Below are positions 8,530-17,158 of a stretch of 64,000 nt of DNA, in pieces. The stretch spans positions 62,001 to 126,000 of the forward strand of contig NZ_JAHUXH010000012.1 in the NCBI RefSeq assembly GCF_019219825.1. The letters are read 5' to 3'. The stretch is from Streptomyces sp. TRM70350. Lineage in GTDB: Bacteria; Actinomycetota; Actinomycetes; Streptomycetales; Streptomycetaceae. The notes under the pieces were generated by a model that saw only the letters and a program-made list of their open reading frames with translations, made no database searches and had not been told where the DNA came from. The translations under genes and the position numbers were made by a program. Positions within the stretch are counted from its first letter, which is position 1, and the number at the start of each line of letters is the position of its first letter.

Positions 8530-9071
8530 GTCCTGGGCCTCCGCTGCAGTCGGTCCCTGAATCGGTCGTACGCCGCGGCCACCGGCCCGGCGAAAGCGAG
8601 CATGGGCGGCCGGTCCGGTGCGTGCGGGTGCGGGCGGGTCGGCGCCGCCTGCTTGGCCTTCACGAGCATCCGCCCCAGCTCGTCGAGCCGCCGCTGCTCG
8701 ACGGCCTCGCGCAGCTTGGGCATGAACTCGCCCTCCTCCTCGCGCACATGTGCCTCGACGTCCCGCCGCAGCCGCGCGATCAGCTCGTCGGTGCGCTCGT
8801 CGTCCTCGCCGAGCCGGTCCAGTTCCGCGAGGGTCTCCTTGACGGCCATGTGCTCGCCGAGATGGTCGTCGACCAGTTGCTCGCCGTCCGGCAGGGACTT
8901 CCTGGCGAGGGGGTAGACCATGAGCTCCTCCAGCGCCGCGTGCTTGGACAGCTCGCGGATCAGCAGCTCCACCACCGCGCGTCGCTGCGCGGGGGAGGCG
9001 GCCGAGTGGTAGTCGCGGAAGAGCTGCTCGACCATGCGGTGGTCGTGCACCAGCACCTCAAGACCGTCCAT
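8526..9071 (-). CDS. Hemerythrin-like di-iron protein of the hydrogenase operon
   Basis: 181 residues. The first 140 form a four-helix hemerythrin (HHE) domain with the expected ligands in order: HDH near residue 9-11, HAALEE, a central HLGEH, and HVREEEGEF. Such proteins bind O2, NO or act in metal and redox sensing. The C-terminal tail is Pro/His-rich, then basic. It starts within the 3' end of the upstream 590-aa gene (14-base overlap) and its stop overlaps the small-subunit start, so it is firmly inside the hydrogenase operon. Oxygen handling for the hydrogenase is an attractive inference but is not shown by sequence. Confidence 0.82.
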   Translation of the reverse strand: MDGLEVLVHDHRMVEQLFRDYHSAASPAQRRAVVELLIRELSKHAALEELMVYPLARKSLPDGEQLVDDHLGEHMAVKETLAELDRLGEDDERTDELIARLRRDVEAHVREEEGEFMPKLREAVEQRRLDELGRMLVKAKQAAPTRPHPHAPDRPPMLAFAGPVAAAYDRFRDRLQRRPRT

Positions 9072-10830
9072 CGGACCGTCCCTTCTCCGGCCGGTCGGCC
9101 AGGTCTCGGTGCCGCTCGTGTGGCGGCAGGGGAGTCTTGGGCAGCGCGGCCGGAGCTGCGGTGTCCGGGGGATCGAGCGGCTCGATTTCGTCGGGCCGGA
9201 AGTAGTGGAAACGGCCGTACCAGCCGTGCAGCTCCGCCGCGGGGTCGTCGTCGACCGTGACGGCGACGTGGACGCTGCCGTCCACGTCGTGGAAGACGGC
9301 GGCGACCCGGGCGGTCCGTCCGGCCAGGAACATGTCCTGGGCGTCGGCCCCGCGGACCCGTGGGTGGAGGCGCACCCGGTGGCCGCTCCCCACGGGCACA
9401 CCGGCGATCAGCACCGTGTCGGTCACCGGGGACAGACCGTCGTCGGCACCTTCCTGCCACCACGCCGACCGGTCGGCCGGGGCGTGGTCGGCGGGGTCTC
9501 TCCGCCCGGACGACCCCGCAGCGTGGGCGGCGAGCGGGGCTGCGCCCGGGCGTGCCGGTGGGGCGGGGGGAGCCGTGGCGTCGACGGGGCTCGGCAGGAC
9601 CTCGCCGGGAAGCGCGGGGGTGTCCGGGTGCGTGGCCGCGGCGAGGGGCACGGGCGGGGCGGGCACCAGTGATCGGATGGTGCCGTGCAGCCGGGCGAGG
9701 ACCTCTGGAGGCATGTTCTCGACCCGGTCGAGGATCTCGGCGGCACGCCGGTCGGTGGCGCGTGCCTCGCGCTTCTCCTCGTCGGTGAGGAGCAGGGTGC
9801 GCAGCGTCAGGATCTCGTCGATCTCCGCGGCGTCGTGGAGATCGCCCGGGCTCTCCGGTGCCACCTGCGGGTGGTCGGGGAGGATGATCGGCGCGGAGAG
9901 CAGGGCGGGTCCGGTGTGGTCGGCTCCTCCGTACGTGTCCGGCACGCCCTCGCCGCTGCGGGTGCCGACCGCGGCTGCGGGTGACCGGCCCCCGATGACG
10001 GGGAAAGTGAACTCGTTGCGGCAGTCACGCGCGTACCGCTGCAGGTCCGACGGCGGATCGATCAGCGAGACGAACTCCACGCCGTCCCCACCGACGAGCG
10101 TGTGCGTCGCGATCAGCGCATGGCGCAGCGCCTCGTCGCGAGCGGCGCGCGGATCCGGTGCGGACTCCGTGTTCTGGGTGCGGACCCGCAGTCGGCAGAC
10201 GTCCTTCTCGACGCGCTCGGCCAAGAGCGTGGTTCTCGCACGGACTGCCGCCCGTCGCCGCACCACCCGACCGGCGCCGCCGGGAAGGGGGTCGATCTCC
10301 TCCCCGTCCGGCGCGCCCACGGGGAAGGTGTGCTCCCGCCGCATCAGGTCGCCCAGCGGTACGACGACATCCCGTTCCTGCGGCACCGCCTCGGCGAAGG
10401 TCAGGTGGACCGTTCCGTCGTCCGTGCGCAGCGACTCGACGGGCCGGTACCGTCCCTGCCGATCGGCCTGCTCCACCTGCTTGTGCTGCCACTGCAGGTA
10501 CCGCACCCTCACCCGCACGAGCATGTCGGGACGCCCACCGTCCAGCAGGCACTCGGTCCGCTGGTACCAGGAGTCGGCGGAACCCGAGATGCCGGGCACG
10601 ACGGGGCCCTCCTGCTCCACCCAGTCGCGTGGGAACAGAACGCCGAACTGCCACCGAACGCGGTTCTTGGGGGAAGACCGGCGATACGGGTAGAGCAGAT
10701 AGCCCTCGTACAGGACGGCGTCGGCGACGGCGCCGAGCCGGTCCAGGGCACAGCCGCACTCGCCCGACGGCAACCTGGTGCCGTCCACGGCAGTGCACGC
10801 CGTGCCACTGCCCGCCAGAGCCTCTGTCAT
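9058..10830 (-). CDS. 590-aa protein of unknown function heading the hydrogenase operon
   Basis: I do not recognise an enzymatic family. It is soluble, with no signal or membrane helix. The N-terminal 330 residues are mixed alpha/beta, with CGC near residue 23 and a WQFGVLFPRDW segment. A middle part with a charged helix (EEKREARATDRRA) leads into a Pro/Ala-rich linker (about 400-490). The C-terminal 80 residues form a compact beta-rich domain with GHRVRLHPR and FHYFRPDEIEPL, like an SH3 barrel. A domain of this type is found in hydrogenase-linked proteins (from memory). The ATG at 10830 has an AGGAG site. The C-terminus overlaps the hemerythrin start, so the two are co-translated. It is too large and too polar to be assigned to the HucM membrane stalk. 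Confidence 0.7.
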   Translation of the reverse strand: MTEALAGSGTACTAVDGTRLPSGECGCALDRLGAVADAVLYEGYLLYPYRRSSPKNRVRWQFGVLFPRDWVEQEGPVVPGISGSADSWYQRTECLLDGGRPDMLVRVRVRYLQWQHKQVEQADRQGRYRPVESLRTDDGTVHLTFAEAVPQERDVVVPLGDLMRREHTFPVGAPDGEEIDPLPGGAGRVVRRRAAVRARTTLLAERVEKDVCRLRVRTQNTESAPDPRAARDEALRHALIATHTLVGGDGVEFVSLIDPPSDLQRYARDCRNEFTFPVIGGRSPAAAVGTRSGEGVPDTYGGADHTGPALLSAPIILPDHPQVAPESPGDLHDAAEIDEILTLRTLLLTDEEKREARATDRRAAEILDRVENMPPEVLARLHGTIRSLVPAPPVPLAAATHPDTPALPGEVLPSPVDATAPPAPPARPGAAPLAAHAAGSSGRRDPADHAPADRSAWWQEGADDGLSPVTDTVLIAGVPVGSGHRVRLHPRVRGADAQDMFLAGRTARVAAVFHDVDGSVHVAVTVDDDPAAELHGWYGRFHYFRPDEIEPLDPPDTAAPAALPKTPLPPHERHRDLADRPEKGRSDGRS

Positions 10831-11007
10831 CCCGACTCCTGGGATTCGTACCGCGCGCCATCCCTTCCACCACCGTGACGCCTGACACCCTCCAGCGCTC
10901 CCCTGGCCCACGCTCGTTGAGCCGTCCGGGGGACGGCGGGCGACGCGGCGGGCCGAGTGCCGCGGCCGGCACGCTCAGACGGACACACGCGCAGCGGGCC
11001 CGGCCGG

Positions 11008-11397
11008 TCACGACTCCGACAGCCGCCTCCGCCGCTCGTTGTGCCAGGCGACGGCGCGCCGGATCTCCGGCTCGCCCAGGCCGGTCCGGCAGGCCAACTG
11101 CTCCACGGTGCGGACCGGGGGGCCGGACGTCAGGACTCGGGTGATCTTCGCCGCCCAGAGTTCCTCTTCGATGAAGGGCCGACGTCGGTACTTCTCCTTG
11201 ATGGCGCAGAAGTGCGCGTCGCAGCAGGCCGTCACCCGACGAAGGCCGTCAAACCAGTCGTTGGTTTCGTGCGTGGAGGAAGAGTCCGGGACGTACCCGC
11301 TCACCGCCTCACTCGCCGGGAAAACGGCCGCGCACACGTCGCACAGTTCCACGCGGTCTTCTCGTGGGGACCGAGCGGCCTTCCTGCGCTTCCACAT
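11008..11397 (-). CDS. Small Cys-containing protein upstream of hydrogenase operon
   Basis: 129 residues, not recognised. It opens with a basic segment (MWKRRKAARSPRED), then ELCDVCAAVF and a later CCDAHFC, which together could form a zinc ribbon. The C-terminal third looks like a helix-turn-helix (EQLACRTGLGEPEIRRAVAWH), so a DNA-binding role is possible. The start is fixed by GGAG before the ATG at 11397. It lies 177 bases upstream of the hydrogenase operon on the same strand, so it could be a co-transcribed or regulatory gene. Confidence 0.6.
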   Translation of the reverse strand: MWKRRKAARSPREDRVELCDVCAAVFPASEAVSGYVPDSSSTHETNDWFDGLRRVTACCDAHFCAIKEKYRRRPFIEEELWAAKITRVLTSGPPVRTVEQLACRTGLGEPEIRRAVAWHNERRRRLSES

Positions 11398-11450
11398 GGA
11401 GTCTCCTCGCTCGATGCGTCGGTCGGGGTGATTGCCCGCCCCGAACCCGA

Positions 11451-11903
11451 TCAGCGCATGACCTGGTACACCGAGGCGGTGGTGAGTCCGTACACGAGAT
11501 GGGGGATCAGGTCGGACGACCACGAGGCCAGGTCCCACGAGGTGGGATCGGTCACTTTGAGCGCGGTGGCCGGGACGTCGCTGCCCGCCATGGCGGCCGC
11601 GCCGAGCAGCGGGCCGACCGCCCAGGCGGGCAGTGTTCCGTTGCCGCGCCGCAGCAGGCCGTACACCGCGCCGACCCCGAGTCCGGTGACGTAGCCGAGG
11701 AGCGTGCCGACAGCCTGTTCGCGGTTGGCCTTGGCTTCCCCGTCACCCAAGTGGACGCCCGCGCGGTCGGCGAGACGACCTGCGACCTGGGTCGGAACTT
11801 CACTGGAGGGTCGGCCGCGCAGCAGCATGTCGCCGTAGGTCGCGAGGTTGAGTGCGATGGTGCCGACCGCGCCTGCCAGCAGGCCCTTGGTGACTGGCTG
11901 CAT
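11451..11903 (-). CDS. Conserved small membrane protein, divergent partner
   Basis: 150 residues with four hydrophobic segments (about 5-22, 65-85, 92-108, 130-148) and a conserved-looking ending PHLVYGLTTASVY. It resembles the protein at 12241-12732 in layout: a GL(L/V)A start, a central Tyr-Gly glycine-rich helix and a terminal HxxYG motif. This suggests divergently transcribed paralogues. Function unknown. Start at an ATG after GGGAG. Confidence 0.6.
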   Translation of the reverse strand: MQPVTKGLLAGAVGTIALNLATYGDMLLRGRPSSEVPTQVAGRLADRAGVHLGDGEAKANREQAVGTLLGYVTGLGVGAVYGLLRRGNGTLPAWAVGPLLGAAAMAGSDVPATALKVTDPTSWDLASWSSDLIPHLVYGLTTASVYQVMR

Positions 11904-12240
11904 GGGAGCTACTCCCTTGGCGTGTGAACCGTTCTGAGGTCAGACCGCCCGAGTTCCCCGGCAGCGGTCGGCAAACAGGGCCGGGAGGCCGGTTCGGCGC
12001 GCTCCGGCAGAGCAGATCGCCGGCTGATGAACCCGGCGCATCGCCTCGTCAGTGACAGGTTGGGCTTCTTCGGGCGGGGTACTCGCAGCATCGCTCAGAA
12101 TCCATCGCGCACCGGTTGTCGGCCACGGCAGCGCGCGGTTTGCCCGGTGGAACGCCTGCGTCCGGGCGCGGGCGCCGCGGCGTGCCGAGCCCACCCGTTC
12201 AGGGGCGCAATCAGGAGACAATCAGGAGAAGGGGACAGCC
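11904..12240. other. Divergent intergenic region, no gene seen
   Basis: 337 bases between two divergent membrane protein genes. It should hold both promoters. I see no convincing coding frame, RNA or long inverted repeat in it. Confidence 0.4.
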
Positions 12241-12732
12241 GTGACCGGACCGAAAAGTACGTGGTCGTCGGTCAGCCGCGCCGGCGCACGGGGGCTTGTC
12301 GCCGCCATGGCGATGACAGGTAGCCGCACAGTGGCGGCAGGTATCGCTCCGGGGGAGCGGACGCCGCCACAGGCAATCGTGGAGAAGGAGGCGCCCGTCC
12401 TCTTCTCGCGCATGGGCCGGTACCAGCGTGAGGCCGTCACCGAACTGCTCCACTGGGCGTACGGCGCAGGCGGTGGTATGGCTTTCGGGCTGCTGCCGGC
12501 ACGGATCCGTCGATTCCCCGGGACCGGCGTGGCCTACGGTCTGACATTCTGGCTGGCCTTCGAGGCCGGGATCGCTCCCCTGCTCGGCATCGAGCGGGGG
12601 AGGCACCGGAAGGCGCTGTGGCTCGTGGTCATTGCGCTCGACCACGTGTTGTACGGCGTGGTGGTGGCCGGCCGTCTGGCCCCCGAGCAGGCGATCGACA
12701 CCGGCCGGGCCGAAGACAGGGGCGACGACTGA
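12241..12732 (+). CDS. Conserved small membrane protein
   Basis: 163 residues starting at a GTG after AAGGGGACA. A short N-terminal helix (RGLVAAMAM) is followed by a polar stretch and then helices around 70-90, 98-115 and 128-145, ending with a DHVLYGVVVAGRL motif. The C-terminal pattern matches the divergent gene at 11451-11903. No enzymatic motif is visible. Membership of a DUF1440-like integral membrane family is possible but unproven. Confidence 0.6.
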   Translation: MTGPKSTWSSVSRAGARGLVAAMAMTGSRTVAAGIAPGERTPPQAIVEKEAPVLFSRMGRYQREAVTELLHWAYGAGGGMAFGLLPARIRRFPGTGVAYGLTFWLAFEAGIAPLLGIERGRHRKALWLVVIALDHVLYGVVVAGRLAPEQAIDTGRAEDRGDD

Positions 12733-12832
12733 CGCGGGATGGCGGCGACCATGCGCTCCCCGGGCGGGTCGCCTGAGAAACTCCGCACCGACCGGACTGT
12801 GTCGAGGCGGTTTCCGATGGGAGGGACCAAGG

Positions 12833-13144
12833 TTGCTGGATGCACTGACGCTGATCGCGGGGGACGGCCAACGCGTCGAGCAGAGGAAGGACTTCGCACC
12901 CCTCGTCGTCCTGGCGGCCGCCGACGGCGAGCCCGTCGGCGGCCGCATGGTGAGCTTCTTCGTCGACGATCCCGAGGGCACCGGCACCGACTTCCGAGGT
13001 GGCTCGCCCGTCCGGGTCACCACGGCCTCGGACGGCACGGGAACCACGGACGTGCCGCTCATCGCGGGTGATGCTCCCGGCGCCGTGCAGATCAAGGTCA
13101 TCGCCGACGGGGCGAGTTCCGCCTTCTCTCTGGAAGTGGTGTAG
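12833..13144 (+). CDS. Small Ig-like beta-sandwich domain protein
   Basis: 103 residues beginning at a TTG preceded by GGGAGGGA; no in-frame ATG or GTG lies nearby, so the rare start is the best choice. The pattern, with V(S/R)FFVDDPEGTG and a later TASDGTGTTDVPLIAGDAPG, is that of a bacterial Ig-like (invasin/Big-1-type) domain, with alternating strands and a Gly-rich turn. There is no signal peptide or anchor, which is odd for such a domain. Function unknown. Confidence 0.55.
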   Translation: MLDALTLIAGDGQRVEQRKDFAPLVVLAAADGEPVGGRMVSFFVDDPEGTGTDFRGGSPVRVTTASDGTGTTDVPLIAGDAPGAVQIKVIADGASSAFSLEVV

Positions 13145-13260
13145 GGGGGCGCCAGGGCGCATACGGAACGGGGTCGCGGCGGCCGAACGCTCTGATCGCT
13201 GCTCGACGATGGATGGGGTGGTGCAGGCAAGGCCGTTTGGTCGGCCCGGGCCGTCCGGGG

Positions 13261-14169
13261 TCAGGCCATGTCCGAGCCCCGGAGCAGGAGCTGTGCCACA
13301 GCCATGCCGGCCACCACGATCGCCGCCCGGAACGGCCACCGGCTGGCCCGGGAGGGCAGTGCCGTGCCCGTGACCGCCACGATCCCGGCCGCGGCCGCCA
13401 GTACCCAGTCCGAGACCGTCACCGCCCCGGGCGGCCCTACGACGACCACCCCCACGGCTGCCAGCATCACGAACGGGGCCAACCACCGGCAGGCCGGCCG
13501 GCCCAGGCGCTGTGGCAGCCCGTGCACGCCGGTAGCAAGATCGTTCTCGATGTCCGGAAGGACGTTCACCAGGTGCGCGCCCACGCCCAGCAGCGCCCCC
13601 GCTGTCACCGCCCACCAGGCGGGCCAGGACGGCGACGGAAGACCGAGGGTGACGAACGCCGGCAGGGACCCGAAGGCCGCCGCATAGGGCAGCGGTGAGA
13701 GCACCGTGTGCTTCAGCCGCAGGTTGTAGGCCCAGCCCGCGGCCACCATGCCTCCCAGGTGGGCCGCTCCTGCGGCGATGCCGCTCAGCAGGGACAGCGG
13801 CACGCACAGTCCCAGTGCCGTCCCGGCCGCGACAGCCACCGTCCGGGGCGGGAGTTCACCGGTGGCGACGGGCTTGTCGCGGCGCCCGCAGGCCGTGTCG
13901 CGCTGCGCGTCGGCCGCGTCGTTGCACCAGCCGATCGAGAGCTGGCCGGCCAGCACGGCCGCGGCCACCGCCGCCGACCCCACCATCCCGCGGCCCGCCG
14001 CCACGGCCAGGGCGGTCATGAACATCGTCACGGCGAGCGCCGGCTCCAGGTGGCAGGAGCGCAGCAACGCCGGGAAACGGTGAGATGCGGCTGAGAGAAC
14101 CCCAGACGGGTGGAGAGACACGTACGCAAGGTAATCCGGAGTCCAGGGCGAGGAAGGCATAAGCGACAT
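13261..14169 (-). CDS. UbiA-family prenyltransferase
   Basis: About 302 residues with eight or more hydrophobic helices. Two Asp-rich motifs define the UbiA superfamily: NDAADAQRD in the second loop and DIENDLATG in the sixth, with a YNLRLKHT segment between them. These enzymes transfer isoprenyl groups to aromatic or other acceptors. It is divergent from a type III PKS and probably works with it, for example by prenylating a resorcinol-type product; that is inference. The start is uncertain: ATG 14169 and 14160 are in frame, neither has a good ribosome site, and 14169 overlaps the PKS start codon on the other strand. The true start may be further inside, near residue 37. Confidence 0.8.
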   Translation of the reverse strand: MSLMPSSPWTPDYLAYVSLHPSGVLSAASHRFPALLRSCHLEPALAVTMFMTALAVAAGRGMVGSAAVAAAVLAGQLSIGWCNDAADAQRDTACGRRDKPVATGELPPRTVAVAAGTALGLCVPLSLLSGIAAGAAHLGGMVAAGWAYNLRLKHTVLSPLPYAAAFGSLPAFVTLGLPSPSWPAWWAVTAGALLGVGAHLVNVLPDIENDLATGVHGLPQRLGRPACRWLAPFVMLAAVGVVVVGPPGAVTVSDWVLAAAAGIVAVTGTALPSRASRWPFRAAIVVAGMAVAQLLLRGSDMA

Positions 14170-15310
14170 GCGTGTCTCTGTGATCGTCGACCGTGCTCCC
14201 GCTCCGCCCGCCGCGCCGCGTCCGACGACCGTGCCCGCCCCGGGCACCACGATCGCCGCCGTCCGCACCGCGCTGCCGCCGCACCGTTATGCCCAGGAAG
14301 AGCTCACCGAGGCGATCGGTGACCTGTGCCTGCCCCCGGGAGCGGATCGCAGCGTACTGCGCCGAATGCACGCGTCCGCCGGGGTGTGCACACGGCATCT
14401 CGCCCTGCCGATCGAGCGGTACGCCGGTCTCGGCGACTTCGGGCAGAGGAACGACGCGTGGCTGACGGCGGGCCTCGAACTGGGCGAGGAAGCCCTCCTC
14501 GGGGCACTGAAGGAGGCGGGGCTCCAACCGGCCGATGTCGACCTGCTGGTGTGCGTGTCCATCACCGGCGTCGCCGCCCCGTCGCTGGACGCCCGGCTGG
14601 CCGCGCGCGTGGGGCTGCGGCCCGACGCCAAGAGACTCCCGGTGTTCGGCCTGGGCTGCGTGGCGGGCGCCGCGGGACTCGCCCGGGTGCACGACTACCT
14701 GCGCGGCCACCCCGACGACACCGCGGTGCTGCTCACTGTGGAACTGTGCTCGCTGACGCTCCAGCAGCGCGACGACTCACGCGCCAACCTCGTCGCCGGC
14801 GCCCTGTTCGGTGACGGTGCGGCGGCGCTCGTCGCACGGGGTGGCGGTGGTGGTGGCAGGAACAGCGGCAGGGCCGGGCCTTCGGTGGTCGCCACGCGAA
14901 GTCACCTGTATCCGGACACCGAACGACTGCTGGGGTGGGACATCGGCGCCGACGGGTTCCGTGTCGTCATCGACGCCGGTGTCCCCGGCCTGGTGCGGGA
15001 CCACTTCGGCCGGCACGTGGGCGCCTTCCTGACCGAACACGGCCTGACCGCCGACGACATCGGAACCTGGGTGTGTCATCCGGGAGGCCCCAGGGTGCTT
15101 GCCGCCGTGACCGACACCCTCGGCCTGCCCGGCGACGCCCTGGACTCCGCGTGGCGCTCACTCGCGGCGGTGGGGAACATGTCCTCCGCCTCCGTCCTGC
15201 ACATCCTGCAGTGCGTGGGGGACTGCGCTCCGCCCGAGCCCGGTACATGGGGACTGCTCCTGGCGATGGGCCCGGGATTCTGTTCCGAACTCGTCCTGCT
15301 GCGCTGGTGA
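14168..15310 (+). CDS. Type III polyketide synthase (chalcone/stilbene synthase family)
   Basis: 380 residues. It has the catalytic triad of the family: C164 in FGLGCVAGAAG, H304 in WVCHPGG and N337 in VGNMSSASV, and the C-terminal MGPGF motif. Such enzymes extend an acyl-CoA with malonyl-CoA and cyclise the product; bacterial members make alkylresorcinols, alkylpyrones or tetrahydroxynaphthalene. The downstream ICMT-type methyltransferase and flavin monooxygenase match the order of the S. griseus srsABC alkylresorcinol operon, so a phenolic-lipid product is likely (inference). A Gly-rich insert around residue 230 is probably a surface loop. The stop overlaps the next start as GTGA. Confidence 0.9.
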   Translation: MRVSVIVDRAPAPPAAPRPTTVPAPGTTIAAVRTALPPHRYAQEELTEAIGDLCLPPGADRSVLRRMHASAGVCTRHLALPIERYAGLGDFGQRNDAWLTAGLELGEEALLGALKEAGLQPADVDLLVCVSITGVAAPSLDARLAARVGLRPDAKRLPVFGLGCVAGAAGLARVHDYLRGHPDDTAVLLTVELCSLTLQQRDDSRANLVAGALFGDGAAALVARGGGGGGRNSGRAGPSVVATRSHLYPDTERLLGWDIGADGFRVVIDAGVPGLVRDHFGRHVGAFLTEHGLTADDIGTWVCHPGGPRVLAAVTDTLGLPGDALDSAWRSLAAVGNMSSASVLHILQCVGDCAPPEPGTWGLLLAMGPGFCSELVLLRW

Positions 15311-15834
15311 GTGTCCTCGTGCCCTGGTACACGCTTCTCGTCCTCGCCGTCGCGGCCGAACGCGTCGCCGAACTGCTCGTAGCCCGGCGCAACGCCGCCT
15401 GGACCCTCGCCCGCGCCGGGGTGGAGCACGGCCGTGGCCACTACCCGGTCATGGTCGTCCTGCACACCGGCCTGCTCGCGTGCTGTCTGCTCGAACCCGT
15501 GCTCGCCGACCGGCCGTTCCTGCCCGCTCTGGGGTGGCCCATGCTGGCGCTCGCCGTACTTGCCCAGGCCCTGCGCTGGTGGTGCATCACCACACTCGGG
15601 CCGTACTGGAACACCCGGGTCATCGTCGTTCCCGGAGCGCGCCTGGTCGGCGCGGGCCCCTACCGTTTCCTGCGCCACCCCAACTACGTGGCGGTCGTCG
15701 TGGAAATCGCCGCCCTGCCCCTCGTGCACTCCGCATGGCTGACCGCGGCGGTGTTCACCGTCGCCAACGCGGCGCTGCTCACGGTCCGTGTCCGCTGCGA
15801 GAACGCGGCCCTCACGCAAGCGGCGTCCGCGTGA
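15307..15834 (+). CDS. ICMT-family membrane methyltransferase
   Basis: 175 residues with about four membrane helices and the isoprenylcysteine carboxyl methyltransferase signature near the C-terminus (GPYRFLRHPNYVAVVVE). In bacteria, members next to type III PKS genes (BpsB, SrsB) O-methylate alkylpyrones or alkylresorcinols. Its GTG start overlaps the PKS stop and its own stop overlaps the next start, so the three genes form a tight translation unit. Confidence 0.85.
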   Translation: MSVLVPWYTLLVLAVAAERVAELLVARRNAAWTLARAGVEHGRGHYPVMVVLHTGLLACCLLEPVLADRPFLPALGWPMLALAVLAQALRWWCITTLGPYWNTRVIVVPGARLVGAGPYRFLRHPNYVAVVVEIAALPLVHSAWLTAAVFTVANAALLTVRVRCENAALTQAASA

Positions 15835-16862
15835 GCGGCTGCCACGACCTGCTGATCGTCGGAGGGGGACCCGCGGGCCTCGCCACCGCCCTGCACGCCG
15901 CCCGCGCCGGGCTCGACCCCGTCATCGCCGAGCCACGCCGGGCGCCGGTCGACAAGGCGTGCGGGGAGGGCCTGATGCCCGGCGCCGTCCGCGCCCTCAC
16001 CGCTCTCGGCCTGCGGGTCCCGGGCCACCTCCTCACCGGCATCGGCTACGTCCAGGGACCCCGCCGGGTCCAGGCCGCGTTCCGGCACGGCCCCGGCCTC
16101 GGTGTGCGCCGCACCGACCTGCACAGCGCCCTGCATCGGGCCGTCCTGGACGCGGGGGTGCCGGTCCTGCCGCTGAGGGTGGCGGAAGTACGGCAGGACA
16201 CCACGGGCGTGACCGTCCCCGGCACGGGGCTGCGTGCCCGCTGGCTGGTCGCTGCGGACGGCCTGCACTCAGCCGTGCGCCGCTCCCTCGGCCTGGAGGT
16301 GAGGACCCGAGGGGCACCCCGATACGGGCTGCGTCGGCACTATGCCGTGCCGCCCTGGTCGCCCTACGTCGAGGTGCACTGGGGCGCGCACGCGGAGGCG
16401 TACGTCACCCCGCTCGGCCCCGCGCTCGTCGGCGTCGCCCTGCTGACGACCCGGCGCGCCCCCTACACCACCCAACTGGAGTGCTTCCCCGAACTGGCGG
16501 CCCGCCTGCCCCCGGAAGCGGCCGTCACCGCGGTGCGAGGCGCGGGACCACTGCGTCAGAGAGCCCGTACCCGCGTCCATGGGCGGGTCCTGCTCGTGGG
16601 CGACGCCGCCGGGTACATCGACGCGCTGACCGGTGAGGGCATCTCCCTCGCTCTCACCGGCGCCGAGACCCTGGTCGCCAACGTGCGCCGCGGCACACCG
16701 AACCGCTACGAGACCGACTGGAGCCGAGCGACACGCCGCCACCGGCTCCTGACGGAACTTCTGCTGACGGTCCGACAGCAGCCCGCGCTCGCCCCGCACA
16801 TCATGCCCACGGCCGCACGCCTGCCCCGCCTGTTCTCGGCAGCGGTGAACGCACTGGCGTGA
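15831..16862 (+). CDS. FAD-dependent monooxygenase/oxidoreductase
   Basis: 343 residues. An N-terminal Rossmann motif GGGPAGLATA binds FAD, a CGEGLMPG segment follows, and the second FAD motif LLVGDAAGYIDALTGEG lies about residue 250-265. This is the aromatic hydroxylase/geranylgeranyl reductase-like fold. By analogy to SrsC it would hydroxylate the methylated resorcinol to a quinol. The GTG at 15831 overlaps the methyltransferase stop. A hairpin at 16926-16953 probably ends the transcript. Confidence 0.85.
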   Translation: MSGCHDLLIVGGGPAGLATALHAARAGLDPVIAEPRRAPVDKACGEGLMPGAVRALTALGLRVPGHLLTGIGYVQGPRRVQAAFRHGPGLGVRRTDLHSALHRAVLDAGVPVLPLRVAEVRQDTTGVTVPGTGLRARWLVAADGLHSAVRRSLGLEVRTRGAPRYGLRRHYAVPPWSPYVEVHWGAHAEAYVTPLGPALVGVALLTTRRAPYTTQLECFPELAARLPPEAAVTAVRGAGPLRQRARTRVHGRVLLVGDAAGYIDALTGEGISLALTGAETLVANVRRGTPNRYETDWSRATRRHRLLTELLLTVRQQPALAPHIMPTAARLPRLFSAAVNALA

Positions 16863-16925
16863 GACTTCGACCGTGCCAGACAGTCCGTGGTCGGCGCCGG
16901 TGAGGACGGCGTACCGCGCTGAACC

Positions 16926-16953
16926 CCGGCACCCTCGTGGACGCGGGTGCCGG
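16926..16953 (+). terminator. Hairpin after the type III PKS operon
   Basis: A nine-base perfect stem, CCGGCACCC with GGGTGCCGG, and a ten-base loop, 64 bases after the monooxygenase stop. The rest of 16863-17158 has no gene I can support. Confidence 0.65.
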
Positions 16954-17158
16954 AGGAGGGGCGCCGATCAGGCGGTGAACCGGCCGAGTGGCCTGTCCAG
17001 GCGTACGCGGCTGTGCCCTGGTCGCAGAGGCCGCGACTTCACCCCAGGCGGCGTCGCAGTGCGAGCGGTCCAGCAGGCAGCTCTCGGCCTCGGCGGCGAG
17101 AAGTACGTGTCCGTGACGGCATCGGAGCGGACCCGGTCACCTGCCCGACGGCCACGGA

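Noticed and set aside
5574..8916. Plus-strand frames of 520-550 codons over the hydrogenase genes
   Set aside because: Antisense to hucL, hucS and the hemerythrin gene; no recognisable domains.
9058..10830. Assignment of the 590-aa protein as HucM membrane stalk
   Set aside because: It is far too long and lacks any membrane segment or amphipathic hydrophobic tail; left as unknown.
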